This document shows positions 31,310 to 42,992 of a stretch of 64,000 bases of DNA, piece by piece. The notes below the pieces were generated by a model, which had not been told where the DNA came from, ran no database searches, and was given only the letters and a program-made list of their open reading frames with translations. The translations under genes were made by a program, and so were the position numbers. Within the stretch, counting starts at the first letter, position 1. Every line of letters begins with the position of its first letter. The DNA is taken from NCBI RefSeq assembly GCF_036884655.1, contig NC_088342.1:38537001-38601000 (forward strand), in the 5' to 3' direction. This DNA comes from Musa acuminata AAA Group. Taxonomy: Eukaryota > Streptophyta > Magnoliopsida > Zingiberales > Musaceae.

Positions 31310-32550
31310 ATCTCTTACTTGATCTAAAGCTAATCACCTATGTATTTGATCCCCATCAGACCCATATGATGCTCAAAGGTAATATGAGACAATGGCTTCT
31401 TCAATTAATCTGTGATGTTATCTTTAGATGAAACTCTTCCCACTACTATATCTCCACGGGCTACGATCTCTTTGATCAAGTGGAACCTCCTTAGAACGTG
31501 CTTGGACTTCTGATGAGACCTGGGTTCCTTCACTTGAGCGATTGCCCCGTTGTTATCATGATATAAAAAAATAGGCTCCTCATTGCTTAACATGACTCAT
31601 AGATCTGTAATGAACTTCTTCATCCAAACTTCCTCCTTTGTTGCTTCTATCATAGCAATATACTTCATCTTTGTGGTCGAGTCAATAATAGTATCTTACT
31701 TAGAATTCTTTTACTATACTACTCCTTCATTTAGGGTGAACACATACCCTAAGTTAGACTTACTATCATCGACATCAGATTGGAAACTCGAGCCCGTATA
31801 GCTCTCAACCCTAAGGCTACTTCCTCCATATACTAGTGAAAGATCCTTAGTCATTCTCAAGTACTTGAGGATATACTTTACTGCTTTCTAGTATTTCAAA
31901 CCAGGATCCACTTGATACCTACTTATAACACTTAGAGCATGCACTATATCAGACCTAGTACATAGCATAGTATATGCCATAGATTCTATCACTAAAGCAA
32001 AGGGTATCATATCCATGTCTGCCCTTTCGTCAGGGGTCTCTAGGGACATACTCCTATAAAGTAATATTTCATATCTCATTGGTATGAGACCTCTCTTGAA
32101 TATTTTCATATCAAACCTTTTGACAATGGTGTCTACGTATCTGAATTGGGACAAGCCAAGCATCCTCTTAGATCTATCTCTATAGATCCAAATCCCCAAG
32201 ATATAGGATTTTTCCCTAAGTCTTTTATAGAGAAATGTTTAGATAGTCAAGCCTTACCGTGGAGAGCATCCTTACATCATTCCCAATGATCAAGATGTCA
32301 TCCACGTATAATACTAAGAAGTTGACAGTGCTCTTATTTACCTTCCTATATATACAAAGCTCATTCTCATTCTTAACAAAGCCATAAGATCTGATCGTCT
32401 CATCAAATCTTATGTTTCAACTTTAGGAAGCTTGCTTTAGTCCATATATGGATCTAAGTAATATGCACACCTTATCTGAACTCTCCTTGGACACGAATCC
32501 TTCAAGCTATATCATATACACCTCATCCTCGAGGTTATTGTTGATGAAAG
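31310..32550 (-). pseudogene. copia RT-RNase H remnant (minus strand)
   Basis: 31888-32199 reads RDRSKRMLGLSQFRYVDTI and MLCTRSDIVHALSVISRYQ, the RT thumb/connection. 31405-31593 reads FLYHDNNGAIAQVKEP and HVLRRFHLIKEIV, the end of RNase H. 32280-32530 carries the YVDD-region neighbourhood and SIYGLK in broken frames. Several stops are present. Confidence 0.82.
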
Positions 32551-33313
32551 TGTTGAATTTCAAATTTTGATGATGAAATCAATTAATAAGTTTACGATCT
32601 AATCTGCATTTTAAATGACGTAGGACTAACTTTGATTGGAAAAGACAAATCGATTAAAGCAAGAGGAATCAAACGTTGGGCCGGAGTAGAACATGTCAGA
32701 AGATTGGACGTCAACCCGGATGATCGATCGACGTATCAACAAAAGGCTTCATGCCAGAAGGATCAGACATTGTGCTAAGGGGATCGAATGTTGCGAAGGT
32801 CAACATGTCGATTGGGTAATATGCCACAAGAGAGGACGATGCGCCGAAAGAATCAGACGAAGCAACGAATGAACCAATGACATGCCGGACAATATAGGAT
32901 TCATACTTGTAATTATATGTGTCTAGATCGAGTTAATTAGGTCTAATTGAGTTAATTTTGGGATGAAATAATGTCAACTCAATTAGGGGCCAATTGGGCC
33001 TGAAACAAGATAAATTGGTCATATTGTTTGGCTCATTCAGTGTCATATAGCAAGGTCTGGCAGTGATACTACCAGACTAGGTGGTGGTATTACCTAGTGT
33101 CAGAGAGTACTAGTGCTGGTACCGCTAGACTGGATGGTGGTACCGCTAGACTAGGTGGTGGTACCACCCAGTGTCAGTGCTGTAGGCGGTAGTACCGTCC
33201 AGCACAAGTGGTGGTACCACTAGGCCTTGGAAAACCCAAGATGAGACCTTTTTTGGCTCTATTTTTGAAGTTATTTGGGGTTTATAAATATCCCAGCTAT
33301 TCTTGCATGGAGC
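32551..33313 (+). repeat. truncated SIRE-like LTR (U3 part)
   Basis: It begins TGTTGAATTTCAAATTTTGATG and follows the U3 of the LTRs at 56813 and 62126. It contains a palindrome array at 33050-33225 and a TATA box TATAAATA at 33283-33290. It is cut 23 bp later by the copia LTR that begins at 33314. The flank gaaag (32546-32550) would be half of its target duplication. Confidence 0.82.
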
Positions 33314-34930
33314 TACTAGTCATAGGAGCCCTGTAAGTCAATTACGTGAGTGATACCACATTTGATTTGATAAGCAATCCTTTTGCTTATTATTATTATT
33401 ATTTAACATTTTATCACTTTATATTGCTTGTTGCATAAATATATTATGATGTTCATAGATATGTGCAATGAGAATTAGATTGTGATGAGATTATGCTAAT
33501 GAGACTGATTTGCCTTTAAACACAGACCCTAAATAAACTCGTTCATAGGTTACTTAAGAGAGACATTGACATAATCGGATAGATTGATGTATTATATACC
33601 TATCCATATGATGGATGCAGTTAGTCTCATAGCTGCTCATGTGGGGACATTAGGATATAATGCAAGTGCTCATTGGAGAATGAGTTTATTGATTGATCTG
33701 CTCATGAAATGCTGGATGGTTAATGATACTTTGTTGTCAGACAATGATTCTGTTGTCCTAGTGATGTACCTGGTCCTTAGACTTGAGACACCAAGGATGT
33801 CCTATATCAGTGCTCCACTATTTGATACCAGACTTATAGGTTTAGATGTTCCAAATCTAGTATAGCCGGTCATCGGGAGTGACAGTCAACCTTATGAGGG
33901 CTATTGAGTATTGATAGAGGATCATCCACTCTCGGTGTCATGAGAGGAATATTACATATGTTCTTGCTCAGACAAATCCTTGACTAGGGTCATTCGGATT
34001 GAGAGAGAAAGAGTTCTTCAGGAGAATCCGAGCAGAGCGAAACTCTAGTAGAAATCGTATAGGTCTGATAGCACCATGCCCGATATACGATCCCTGGGAT
34101 ATTAGATGGATGAGGGACTATAGGTATATGGTAATTGAGGACAGACAAGTCTAATCGATTAGATTCCCCTATATCGTTTGGAGATTGCGGCATAGTGACC
34201 TAGTACATCCGTAGTCGATGAGTCGAGTGAATTATTATGGAGATAATAATTCACTGAGCCAGAACGAGTTTTGATAAGTATGACTCATGGTCATCTCGAT
34301 ATTGGGCCCAAAGGGTCACACACATATGACAGGCATTGCGACGAGTAGAGGTTCGGATATGAGATATCCATCGCAGCCCCTATCTTATTGGATATTCAAT
34401 AAGCTCATGAATTATTGGATCCTATGGATGAGATCCGATAAGAGCCAATGAGATATTATTGGATAGCGATCCACTAATCTAAGAGGCTTAGATAGTTGGA
34501 TAGAGATTCAATACCTAATAAGGTAGGATTCATTAGGGTTAAGTTGATAGGGGACCTCTATAAATACAAGGAAACCAAAGGTTCATAGGCTAGAGCTTCT
34601 CTTGGTTGTTATCTCCTATTCTCCTCTCCCCTTCTCCTCCTCAAATAATAGGCCTAGAGATTTGAGGAGTGTCATCGCAGCCCTATTGTGTAGATCACTG
34701 TTAGAGATGAGGACACTTGACTTCCTTTATCCTCTCCTACAAGTTTGCAGGGATTTAGGGATATATGATCTCCCTTAGTAAAACGCAATCTTTCATATAT
34801 GCAGGTTTCATTTTTTCAGATTTTGTGCACCAATCTTCGCACGATAAACAAGCACCTTTTTGAAAAATCTGAGAATTTTGTATTATGTTCTTCCGCTATG
34901 CATATGATGTCACCTATAGATTTCCCTACA
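33314..34930 (+). repeat. copia 5' LTR, about 1.62 kb
   Basis: It begins TACTAGTCATAGG (TG changed to TA) and ends TTTCCCTACA, followed by GTGGTATCAGAGCC. It shares the family landmarks with 45385-46993 but with a high density of C/T and G/A differences. Confidence 0.87.
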
Positions 34931-34931
34931 G

Positions 34932-34944
34932 TGGTATCAGAGCC
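34932..34944 (+). other. primer-binding site of the old copia element
   Basis: TGGTATCAGAGCC two bases after the LTR, complementary to initiator tRNA-Met. Confidence 0.88.
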
Positions 34945-36763
34945 AAGTTGTTTGTGTGAAAGATTGATTTTGAATTATGTGTATTGTGTTTTAGGAAGAC
35001 TGTTATCATCAAAATTGTTGACGCAAAAGGTGAGAGAGGGCAGCAACTATTACTTCCCTCACAGGTTGGCCAATGGCTGCTTGCAACTTTGGCCGAGGCT
35101 TGGCCACCTGTGTGCAGGTGGCTGACGGGCAACAATCGGCTGCTTGCAGCTAGCAGCATATGGGTCATAGGCAAGCAGTCGCGGGGACAGTGGCACCTGC
35201 AAGCGCTACACCCATGGGCAGCGGCACTTACGGGCATTGCGCCCGTAAGTAGAGCCGCCCGTAGAGGCGACGGTGCCCGTAGGGGCGGCACCCCCTCCCT
35301 TCGACGTAGTGGCCGCCACTAGCAAGGTGGCAATAGCCACAATGCAACAGCAGGGAAAGAGGTTTAGGTTTTGGGCAAAAGATAGTTTTGTCCCCCAAAA
35401 TTTCAAAAAATTCGAATTCTGTCCTTTTTTTATCTAAATTATAAAAATACCCCTCATAATTTAAAAAATTTTCTGTGTCCCTAATTTCAAAAAAATATTA
35501 ATTAATTAAAAAGTTTAATTAACTATTATTATTATTATTATTATTATCTAGTAGTCCTATATAATAATGTTTACATTTGATGTATGATGTGGATTGATGA
35601 TCATAGACCGTGTGATGTGTGTACTTGTGATTATTATTATTATTGGGGCCTGTGAGCCATCGCTTTATTTCTCATTTATTGTCAGGCCTGTGTGTCTATG
35701 ATTAAGTTGTAATCACACGAGGAGGCGCAGCGGGAGCATAGAAGCGATAGTGGGACCCACGAGGTCAAGACGGACGATTGCGATGCATGGAGATGTAATG
35801 AGATGCTGACGGAACTGACGAGGATGAGATGGACGATCACAGGGCATGGAGATGCACCACTGCACACATAGATCTTGATGTGAGTGATTAGGCCCACTAG
35901 CTTGGGCCTGATCACATTAGGCTATGGTTCCTGATCATATGGTGTGATTGCTCATGTGATGTGTGATTGCTTATACACCTACTAGATATGTATATATATT
36001 TGCATGCGATATAGATATATATTAAATATGTATTTGTGTGATATGTCATATTAGGAGACCAAATCAAAATTCACTCTCTCGATAATATTAAGTCGGTAAA
36101 CGTGAGGCAACTAGATTGACCCACGTGACCTTCCATCATTATAGGTAGGGACCGATTCTCGACATATGTTGAGTTCATTGAGTCCCTCGAGGCTCACCTA
36201 TATCACGATTTGTTATCTTGCCTATGACATAGAGATGTCACCGGTGACCTGAGGACATGGTATACTTGGTCGAGTCCCTCAAGGGTATATCATCTCGTAA
36301 TGATGGTGTTGACATAACCAAACAACATGGTTGGTTGAGTCCCTCGAGACCATGGTGGTTCGGAGGCCGAATAGGACGGGAATCATAAGGAGTTGTGATT
36401 GACAAGAGTTGCCTACCTTCACGAGCTTAACGTAATTGGTAGAGTCCCTCAAGATTATGTTAAGATGCTGATTGAATCCTAATCCCCACTAGAAGTCTGC
36501 CGAAAACTTTTGTTTCACGTGTTGAGGGTGTCACGTGACTCATCAGAAAAATAGTGGGAGTAAATTAAGATAGAAGTTCATATCTTATTTATTTATTTTT
36601 TTATAAACTCTAAATATTATTTATTTTTACTACATCTTTATTTTTAGAAAATATTGCTTTCAAATCCTTTACGTGGCATACTTGATGTCAACCGCCTCAT
36701 TGGTCCGAATTATACGGATTAGCATACTTGATGTCAACTCATGCCATTGGTGGTTATTCCTAC
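34945..36763 (+). other. leader, gag start and gag-protease deletion of the old copia element
   Basis: An about 1.7-kb untranslated leader includes (ATT)n at 35524-35548, a GTAAGTGCC-type inverted pair near 35230 and a short repeated phrase GAGTCCCTCRAG (about 36180, 36265, 36340 and 36440). At about 36648-36718 gag begins (NIASNPLRGILDVNRLIGPN). The sequence then jumps to integrase. The 17-bp word GCATACTTGATGTCAAC occurs at 36676-36692 and again at 36722-36738, marking a rearranged deletion site. Confidence 0.7.
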
Positions 36764-37762
36764 TGTTGAATCTCATATTTTAATGATTAAACTAATTGAT
36801 AAGTATTTATGTTTTAATCTACGTTTTGAGTGATGCAGGATGCTTCGATTATGATGAGACAATTAAAGCAGGAAAAATCATGTTGGGCCGGAGGAACATG
36901 TCAGAAGATTGGACATCGGGCCGAAGGAATGGTTGACGTATCGACAAAAGGCTTCGGGCCGTGGATTCGGGCATCAGGCCAAGAAGAGCAGATATTGTGC
37001 CAAGAATATCGGAGTTACGGAGCCAACTGGCCAATTGGGCAATAGGCCGCAAGAGAAGATGATGCGCCGAAGAATCGGACGAAGCGTTGAGGGACCAATG
37101 ACATGTCGGACAACTTGATTAATGCTTAGTATTAATTGTCTAGATCGAACTGTGTTTTACATGTGCAGGATTAACTACGATAGCAAGGCATAAAGCAAAA
37201 TGAAGTCCCGGAGTCAAGGATGTGATCACGTTAGGAGTTTGAGAGTTCATTGGAAGTCCAGACATTCATCAGAAGTTCTGGAGGAACCAGCCGAGAAGTC
37301 TCAGAGCTTGCTAGAGAAGCTCATCGGAACTCGCCAAGAAGATCAACATGAAGTCCAGGAGCTTGCCGGGAGTCCATCGGAACATTGCCGAGAGATCATT
37401 GGAAGTTCGCCGGAAGATCGCCGGAAGCTCGCCGGAAGAATAGACTTACGGACTTTGTTTAGCTTAGAATATGTCTTAGGAATCATAGTTAGTACGTAAT
37501 TGGGATTAGATTTGGGCCAACCCAATTAGGGGCCAGCCAGGCCCATGTAAGAACTATGTTGGGCCCAATAAGAAACACAAACAATGCCCCAGGAAATCTC
37601 ACCGTCATGGCACAATCTTCGAGGCTGTGTCAAGCGGTGGTACCGCTAGTCTGGGCGGTTGTACTGCCCCTGGCAGGGTGTGCCAGGCGGTGGTACCGCC
37701 CAGCACTGCGCCCCAGGCGGTGGTACCACCAGACCTGGGCGATGGTACTGCCTAGCGCCCAA

Positions 37763-37915
37763 GACAGTGTCAGTTAAACTGACACTGGGCGACGGTACCA
37801 ACCAAGCACTGCGCCCAGGACAGTGTCAGTCAAACTGACACTGGGCGATGGTACCGCCCAAGCACTGTGCCCAGGACAATGTCAGTCAAACTGACATTGG
37901 GCGATGGTACTACCT
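37763..37915. repeat. 56-bp tandem repeat of nested palindromes, about 2.7 copies
   Basis: Copies start at 37763, 37819 and 37875. Each holds a CAGTGTCAGT...ACTGACACTG inverted pair followed by a GGYGATGGTACC word. The 3' LTR of the same element has a single copy (about 42357), so this array expanded after or during insertion. Confidence 0.88.
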
Positions 37916-37997
37916 AGCGTAGGCGGTGGTACCGCCCGTGCCCGGGGAACCCAGGATGGGGAAGTTTTAGGCTCCAAGTTTGAATCAACTTGAAGCC

Positions 37998-38005
37998 TAT
38001 AAATA
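37998..38005 (+). promoter_or_regulatory. LTR promoter TATA box
   Basis: TATAAATA in the context AAGCCTATAAATACCCC, 62 bp after the last GGCGGTGGTACCGCC palindrome. The same arrangement occurs at 33283, 42479, 47192, 53656, 57570 and 62863. Confidence 0.75.
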
Positions 38006-38475
38006 CCCCTCTCATCCTTAGTTAAAGCACACAAGTATTGAGAGAAAAAAAAGTATAGAAACGCTGCTGCAATCTTGTGTGAGCTCCTCTCAAAGATCTA
38101 AAGTGTTAGAATAGTTTGAGAGACGAGTGAGTGGGGGTGTAAGGGTTATCTCCTAAACCCGGAAAAAGGAGAATTGAGTTGTAAAAGGTGATTGGCCTTC
38201 GTCTATTGAAGGAAGACCTCTAGTGGACGCTGGTGACCTCATCGGAGGAGGAAGCCTAAAATCTGGTTTGCATTTACATTTGTGCAATTTATCTTTACTG
38301 CAAACCTCTTTAAGTGTTTATTGCCTTCATTACTTTTACGAACTCACTTTCAAGTTAAGTTTCCGAAAATAGTTTTACGTCGGAAATGGTTTTATCATAC
38401 GAAAGTTTTTAAACTATCATTATCTTACTGCTGCACTAATTCAACCCCGCTCTTAGTTTGCTCTTGATCCTAATA

Positions 38476-38490
38476 ATTGGTATCAGAGCC
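38476..38490 (+). other. primer-binding site of SIRE-like element (36764-42992)
   Basis: ATTGGTATCAGAGCC directly after the LTR; initiator tRNA-Met type. Confidence 0.9.
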
Positions 38491-38525
38491 TCATGATTTC
38501 TCAATTGGTTTAACACCCAAGAGAA

Positions 38526-39420
38526 ATGACTCTTTTCGGCTTTCAAGAGAGTCACTCTCTCATTCGTCCTCCCTTTTTCAATGGGACGGACTACACTTAT
38601 TGAAAAACTCGAATGAGAGTTTTTTTGCTTTCATTGAATCTCGATTTATGGCATATAGTTGAATCTGGTTTCCAAATGTCTTCTCTTCCAATGAACCATT
38701 GGAATGATTTGGAGAAGAAGATGTTTTCTCTAAATGCAAAGACTATGAATGCCTTATTTTGCGCCTTAGATAGAAATGAGTTTAATTGTGTTTCTAACTG
38801 TGAAATGGCTTTCGATATTTGGCGTACTCTTGAAATCACATATGAAGGAACTAGCAAAGTTAAAGATTCAAAAAATAATTTTTTAATACATGATTTCGAG
38901 CTTTTTCGAATGAAGCCGAGCGAAACCATTATTGACATGTATCAGATGTCGTCAATGGTTTAAATGCTCTTGGCAAATATTTTTCGGATTTTGAACTTGT
39001 AAACAAGATTTTACGATCGCTTTCTAAAACTTGGGACTCTAAAGTAACGGCCATACAAGAGGCTAAAAACCTAAACAACCTTCTACTCGAAGAACTAATT
39101 GGGTCTTTAATGACCTACGAAATGAACAAAGTGACAAAAAGGAAACTCGAGAACAACCTTCCAAAGAACATGAAGGATTTGGAACTTAGAACAATCGAAG
39201 ACCACTCGAGCATAAGCTCAAGTGATGGTGAACTTAAACTACAAATGAAATTTAAAAAGTTCATTAAAAAAAATTAAAAAATAAAAAGAATGGAACTACT
39301 TGCTTTGAACACAAGAAGAAGAACACAAATTGAGATGAATCAAACTCCTCCGAAGACGAGGAGAAAATCAACAAAGGCGAGGTGGCAAACTACGCCTTAA
39401 CGACCTTCGACGTTGATGTA
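38526..39420 (+). pseudogene. SIRE-like gag, broken and lacking the zinc knuckle
   Basis: The ATG at 38526 follows ACCCAAGAGAA. Readable blocks are TLFGFQESHSLIRPP, FNGTDYTY, RMRVFLLSLNLDLWHIV, MNALFCALDRNEFN, FELFRMKPSET, then VNGLNALGKYFSDFEL and EELIGSLMTYEM, a UBN2/Retrotran_gag_2-type gag. A TGA replaces Trp after TDYTY, and a small deletion near 38940 shifts the frame. After KFKKFIKK the CCHC zinc knuckle present in the 46994-54178 element is absent; an acidic SSEDEEK-like tail follows. Confidence 0.85.
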
Positions 39421-41357
39421 ATAAAAAAGCCTTTAGTTTATTTTGAAATTACATAATACTTCCCATGACTTATTTTTAATTTAGCTTTAATTTAGTTTAA
39501 GAAAATTAAATATTTTTTTATTACATGTTTAATGAAAATGCAAAAATAAAATTGGATCATGCTTACCTTTCCAATTATTTTAAAAATAATCATGAAAAAT
39601 GCATATTTTGTGATAAACAAATAAAATGATTTTGATTGAAAATATGAGATCATGTTTAATGATTGATGCATAATGATATTTTGAAACCATGTTTTGATAT
39701 CATGTATAATGATCATGCTTAATAAATTTATATTTCGAAATTATGCATGATGATTTTTGTGATTATCGAACTTTGTGATCTTTTGAAAGATCTTTTTCGG
39801 CGTTAATGAATGGTGCATGGATTTGGCATAAAAGAAAAGAACAAGCATGTATGAAATCAATCAATGAGTTGAAATAAAAGGGGGAAAGAATTTTTCTTGA
39901 AAAATTTCCTTTTTCTCTATCTTATCGATTTTTCACTAAGAGACCAATAAAATTATTTATACCATTTTGAATCTCTTGAAAGTAATGTTGAGATTTTGAT
40001 GATTTTGTTGATTTAAATTTGAATGAGCTTTATCTTGATTTCTTGCAATTATAATTATAATTTTCTATTGAATGAATTAAGATTGTTTTCTATTTAAAAG
40101 CAGATTTATCGGAATGGTTCATAGTCTTTTAGTATTCATGATCTTGATAATTATGTTTTTAAAACTTTATGTAAATCAAGATTGTTAATCATGATTCTCT
40201 TGTTTTATCAAAGAGAATATTTTTCAAAATGAATGTAAGTTGTTTTCTCTTGATTTTTTGATACCCACAAATTGGGAAAATGTACCTTGATGCTTGGAAC
40301 ATTTTATGCATAAATTGATTTTCTTTATGATTTAATACTCCATTGTAATTATGATTTGTTTATTGCATGATATGATTGAATCAATGTTATAAAAGAAAAA
40401 AAAATTGTTAGCTTGCTATTTGCAAAAGAGAACAAAAATATATGATAGCTTGAATGATAAACCATGAGATTGTCTATAGTGTAAATTTATTGTTCTCATG
40501 ATGTATAGATTGAAATAATGATTGGAATATTGATGTAATTATAAATATGATTTGGTATTATGCATGAAACACTCATGATATTATTTTGATACATGATAAA
40601 ATATTCATGATGAAAATTTGTTTTGATATTCACATCTTGATTTTTTCATCTTTGTTACCTTACTTTTGTCATAATTTGAAAATCGATGTAAAGGGTTTTC
40701 CCTTCTTTTTGACAATGACAAAGGGTGAGTGAAACATGCTAACTTACACTTTGCAATGGAAGCAAAATTGCTAGCTCAAACTTTGCAAAGGAAGCAAAAA
40801 AAAAGAAATTGCTATCTTGAACATCATCAAGAATTGCTAGCTTGAAATTTCAAGAAGAGGCAAAAATAGATATCTTGAACATCACTAAAAATTTGCTACC
40901 TTGCTAGCTTGTGATCTAAAGAGAAGCAAAGAATTGCTATCTCAAAAGAAGCAAAAGTGCTATCTTGCCTATCTCGAGAAGCAAAACATGCTAAATTTGC
41001 ACATCTCTAATTTGCTAGCTTGTATGAAGTAGAACATGCTACCTTACTACCTTACATATCTATGATGATAGCAAAATTGCATGATGATAAAAATTGAGAT
41101 TATGTTTATTATGTAATGATTAGAACTTATATGCTCAAACACTAGAAAGCGAAACTTCTCCTTTTTGTTGATGACAAAGGGGGAGAAGTATAATGACGTG
41201 ACATGTTATGCATAAGTTTATGATGACATATTGCTTAGATGTTTGAATCCAAGAGTTTCTATCAATATGGCATATTGATAGGGGGAGTTTGTTTAAACTC
41301 CGGGAGTTAAGGTTAACTCCGTCATCAATTTGTTGTCATTATCAAAAAGAGGGAGAT
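39421..41357 (+). other. non-coding AT-rich spacer with GCTAGCTTG repeats
   Basis: No polymerase sequence. 40735-41070 is a run of diverged short repeats built from TTGCTAGCTTG, TTGCTATCTTGAAC and AAGAAGCAAAA at irregular 30-45-bp spacing. It ends with GATGACAAAGGGGGAGAAG (about 41170), GGGGGAGTTTGTTTAAAC (about 41280) and the purine tract. The same order recurs in 61510-62125. Confidence 0.75.
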
Positions 41358-42992
41358 TGTTAAATCTCATATTTTGATGATGAAACCAATTGATAAGTAT
41401 TTATATTTTAATCTGTTTTTTGAGTAATGCAGGATGCTTCGATCAGGATGGGATAATTAAAGTAGGAAAAATCATGTTGGGTCGGAGAAACATGTCAGAA
41501 GATTGGACGTCGGGCGGAAGAAACGGTCGACATATCGACAGAAGACTTCAGGCCATGGATTCGGGCATCGGGCCAAGAAGAGCGGATATTGGGCCAAGGA
41601 TATCGGAGTTGCGGAGTCAACTGGCTGATTGAGCAATAGGCCGCAAGAGAGGATGATGCGTCAAAGAATCGGATGAAGCGTCGAGGGACCAATGACATGC
41701 CGGACAACTTGATTAATGCTTACTATTAATTGTCTAGATCGAAGTGTATTTTATATGTGCAGGATTAACTACAATAGCAAGACATAAAGCAAAATAAAGT
41801 CCCGGAGTTAAGGACGTGATCACGTTGGGAGTTCGAGAGTTCGTTGGAAGTCTGGACGTTCGACGGAAGTTCTAGAGGAACCAGCAGAGAAGTCTCAGAG
41901 CTTGCTAGAGAAGCTCGTTGGAACTTGCCAAGAAGATCATCGTGAAGTCCAGGAGCTTGCTAGGAGTCCGCTGGAACATTGCCAAGAGATCGTCAGAAGT
42001 TCACCAGAAGATCGCCAAACGAATAGACTTACGGACTTTGTTTAGCTTAGAATGTCTTAGGAATCGTAGTTAGCACGTAATTGGGATTAGATTTGGGCCA
42101 ACCCAATTAGGGGCCAGCTAGGCCCATGTAAGAACTGTGTTGGGCCTAATAAGAAGCCCAAATAGTGCCCCAAGAAATCTCACCGTTGTGGCACAATCTT
42201 CGAGGTTATGTTAGGCGGTGGTACCGCTAGTTTGGGTGGTTGTACTGCCCCTAGCAGGGTGCCAGGTGGTGGTATCGCTAGTCTGGGCGATGGTACCACC
42301 TAGCACTATGCCCCAGGCGGTGGTACCGCCAGACATGGGCAGTGGTACCTCCCAAGACAGTGTTAGTCACACTGACACTAGGCTGTGGTGCCACCTAGCA
42401 TAGGTGGTGGTACCGCCCGTGCCCGAGGAACCCGAGATGGGAAAGTTTTAAGCTCCAAGTTTGAATCAACTTGAAGCCTATAAATACCCCTCTCATCCCT
42501 GGTTAAAGCCCACACATATTGAGAGAAAAAAAAAGTATAGAAACCCTGTTGTAATCTTGTGTGAGCTCCTCTCAAAGATCTAAAGTGTTAAAATAGTTTG
42601 ATAGAGGAGTGAGTGGGGGTGTAAGGGTTATCTCCTAAACCCGGTAGAAGGAGAATTGAGTTGTAAAAGGTGATTGGCCTTCACCTATTGAAGGAAGGCC
42701 TCTAGTGGATGCTGATGACCTCGTCGAAGGAGGAAGCCGAAAATGGATGTAGGTCACGTTGACCGAACCATTCTAAAATCTGGTTTGCATTTACATTTGT
42801 GCAATTTATCTTTACTGCAAACCTCTTTAAGTGCTTACTGCCTTCATTACTTTTACGAACTCACTTTCAAGTTAAGTTTCCGAAAACGGTTTTACATCAG
42901 AAACGGTTTTATCATACGAAAGTTTTTAAACTGTCGTTATCTTACCGCTGCACTAATTCACCCCCCCTCTTAGTGTGTCCTTGATCCTAACA
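41358..42992 (+). repeat. 3' LTR of SIRE-like element (36764-42992)
   Basis: It begins TGTTAAATCTCATATTTTG and ends CCTAACA. Palindrome array 42210-42417; TATA box 42479-42486. Shorter than the 5' LTR mainly because it lacks the extra 56-bp units. Confidence 0.9.

Larger units (their letters stand above)
29653..32550 (-). mobile_element. truncated copia element (minus strand): LTR plus RT/RNase H
   Basis: On the minus strand, RT and RNase H remnants (32550-31310) run into a 3' LTR (31309-29653). Sequence and LTR are of the same family as 33314-46993. The element stops at 32550 inside the RT (just after TAFINN on the minus strand), where a SIRE-like LTR begins. Confidence 0.85.
36764..38475 (+). 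repeat. 5' LTR of SIRE-like element (36764-42992)
   Basis: It begins TGTTGAATCTCATATTTT and ends CCTAATA. It contains a GAAGTTCGCCGGAAG-type repeat tract (37230-37435), a palindrome array (37630-37936), a 56-bp tandem repeat, and a TATA box TATAAATA at 37998-38005. A spurious open frame (37200-37499) comes from the repeat tract. Confidence 0.9.
36764..42992 (+). mobile_element. SIRE-like non-autonomous LTR element, gag-only, target duplication cctac
   Basis: 5' LTR 36764-38475, internal 38476-41357, 3' LTR 41358-42992, flanked by perfect CCTAC (36759-36763 and 42993-42997). The interior has a primer site, a broken gag and then about 2 kb of AT-rich non-coding spacer ending in the purine tract AAAAAGAGGGAGAT. 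No protease, integrase or RT sequence is present. The gag, the spacer phrases (GATGACAAAGGGGGAGAAG, GGGGGAGTTTGTTTAAAC) and the tract match the SIRE/Maximus lineage. The element at 56813-63384 has the same internal design. Confidence 0.88.

Noticed and set aside
35206..35406. GC-rich open frames on both strands around 34926-35322
   Set aside because: They lie in the leader of the old copia element right after its primer site; composition explains them and no domain is visible.
37200..37499. Open frame of about 100 codons with regular Glu/Ser/Arg spacing, also present at 52965-53225
   Set aside because: It arises from the GAAGTTCGCCGGAAG-type repeat tract of SIRE-like LTRs; it lies in U3, is open in more than one frame, and is not conserved as protein between copies.
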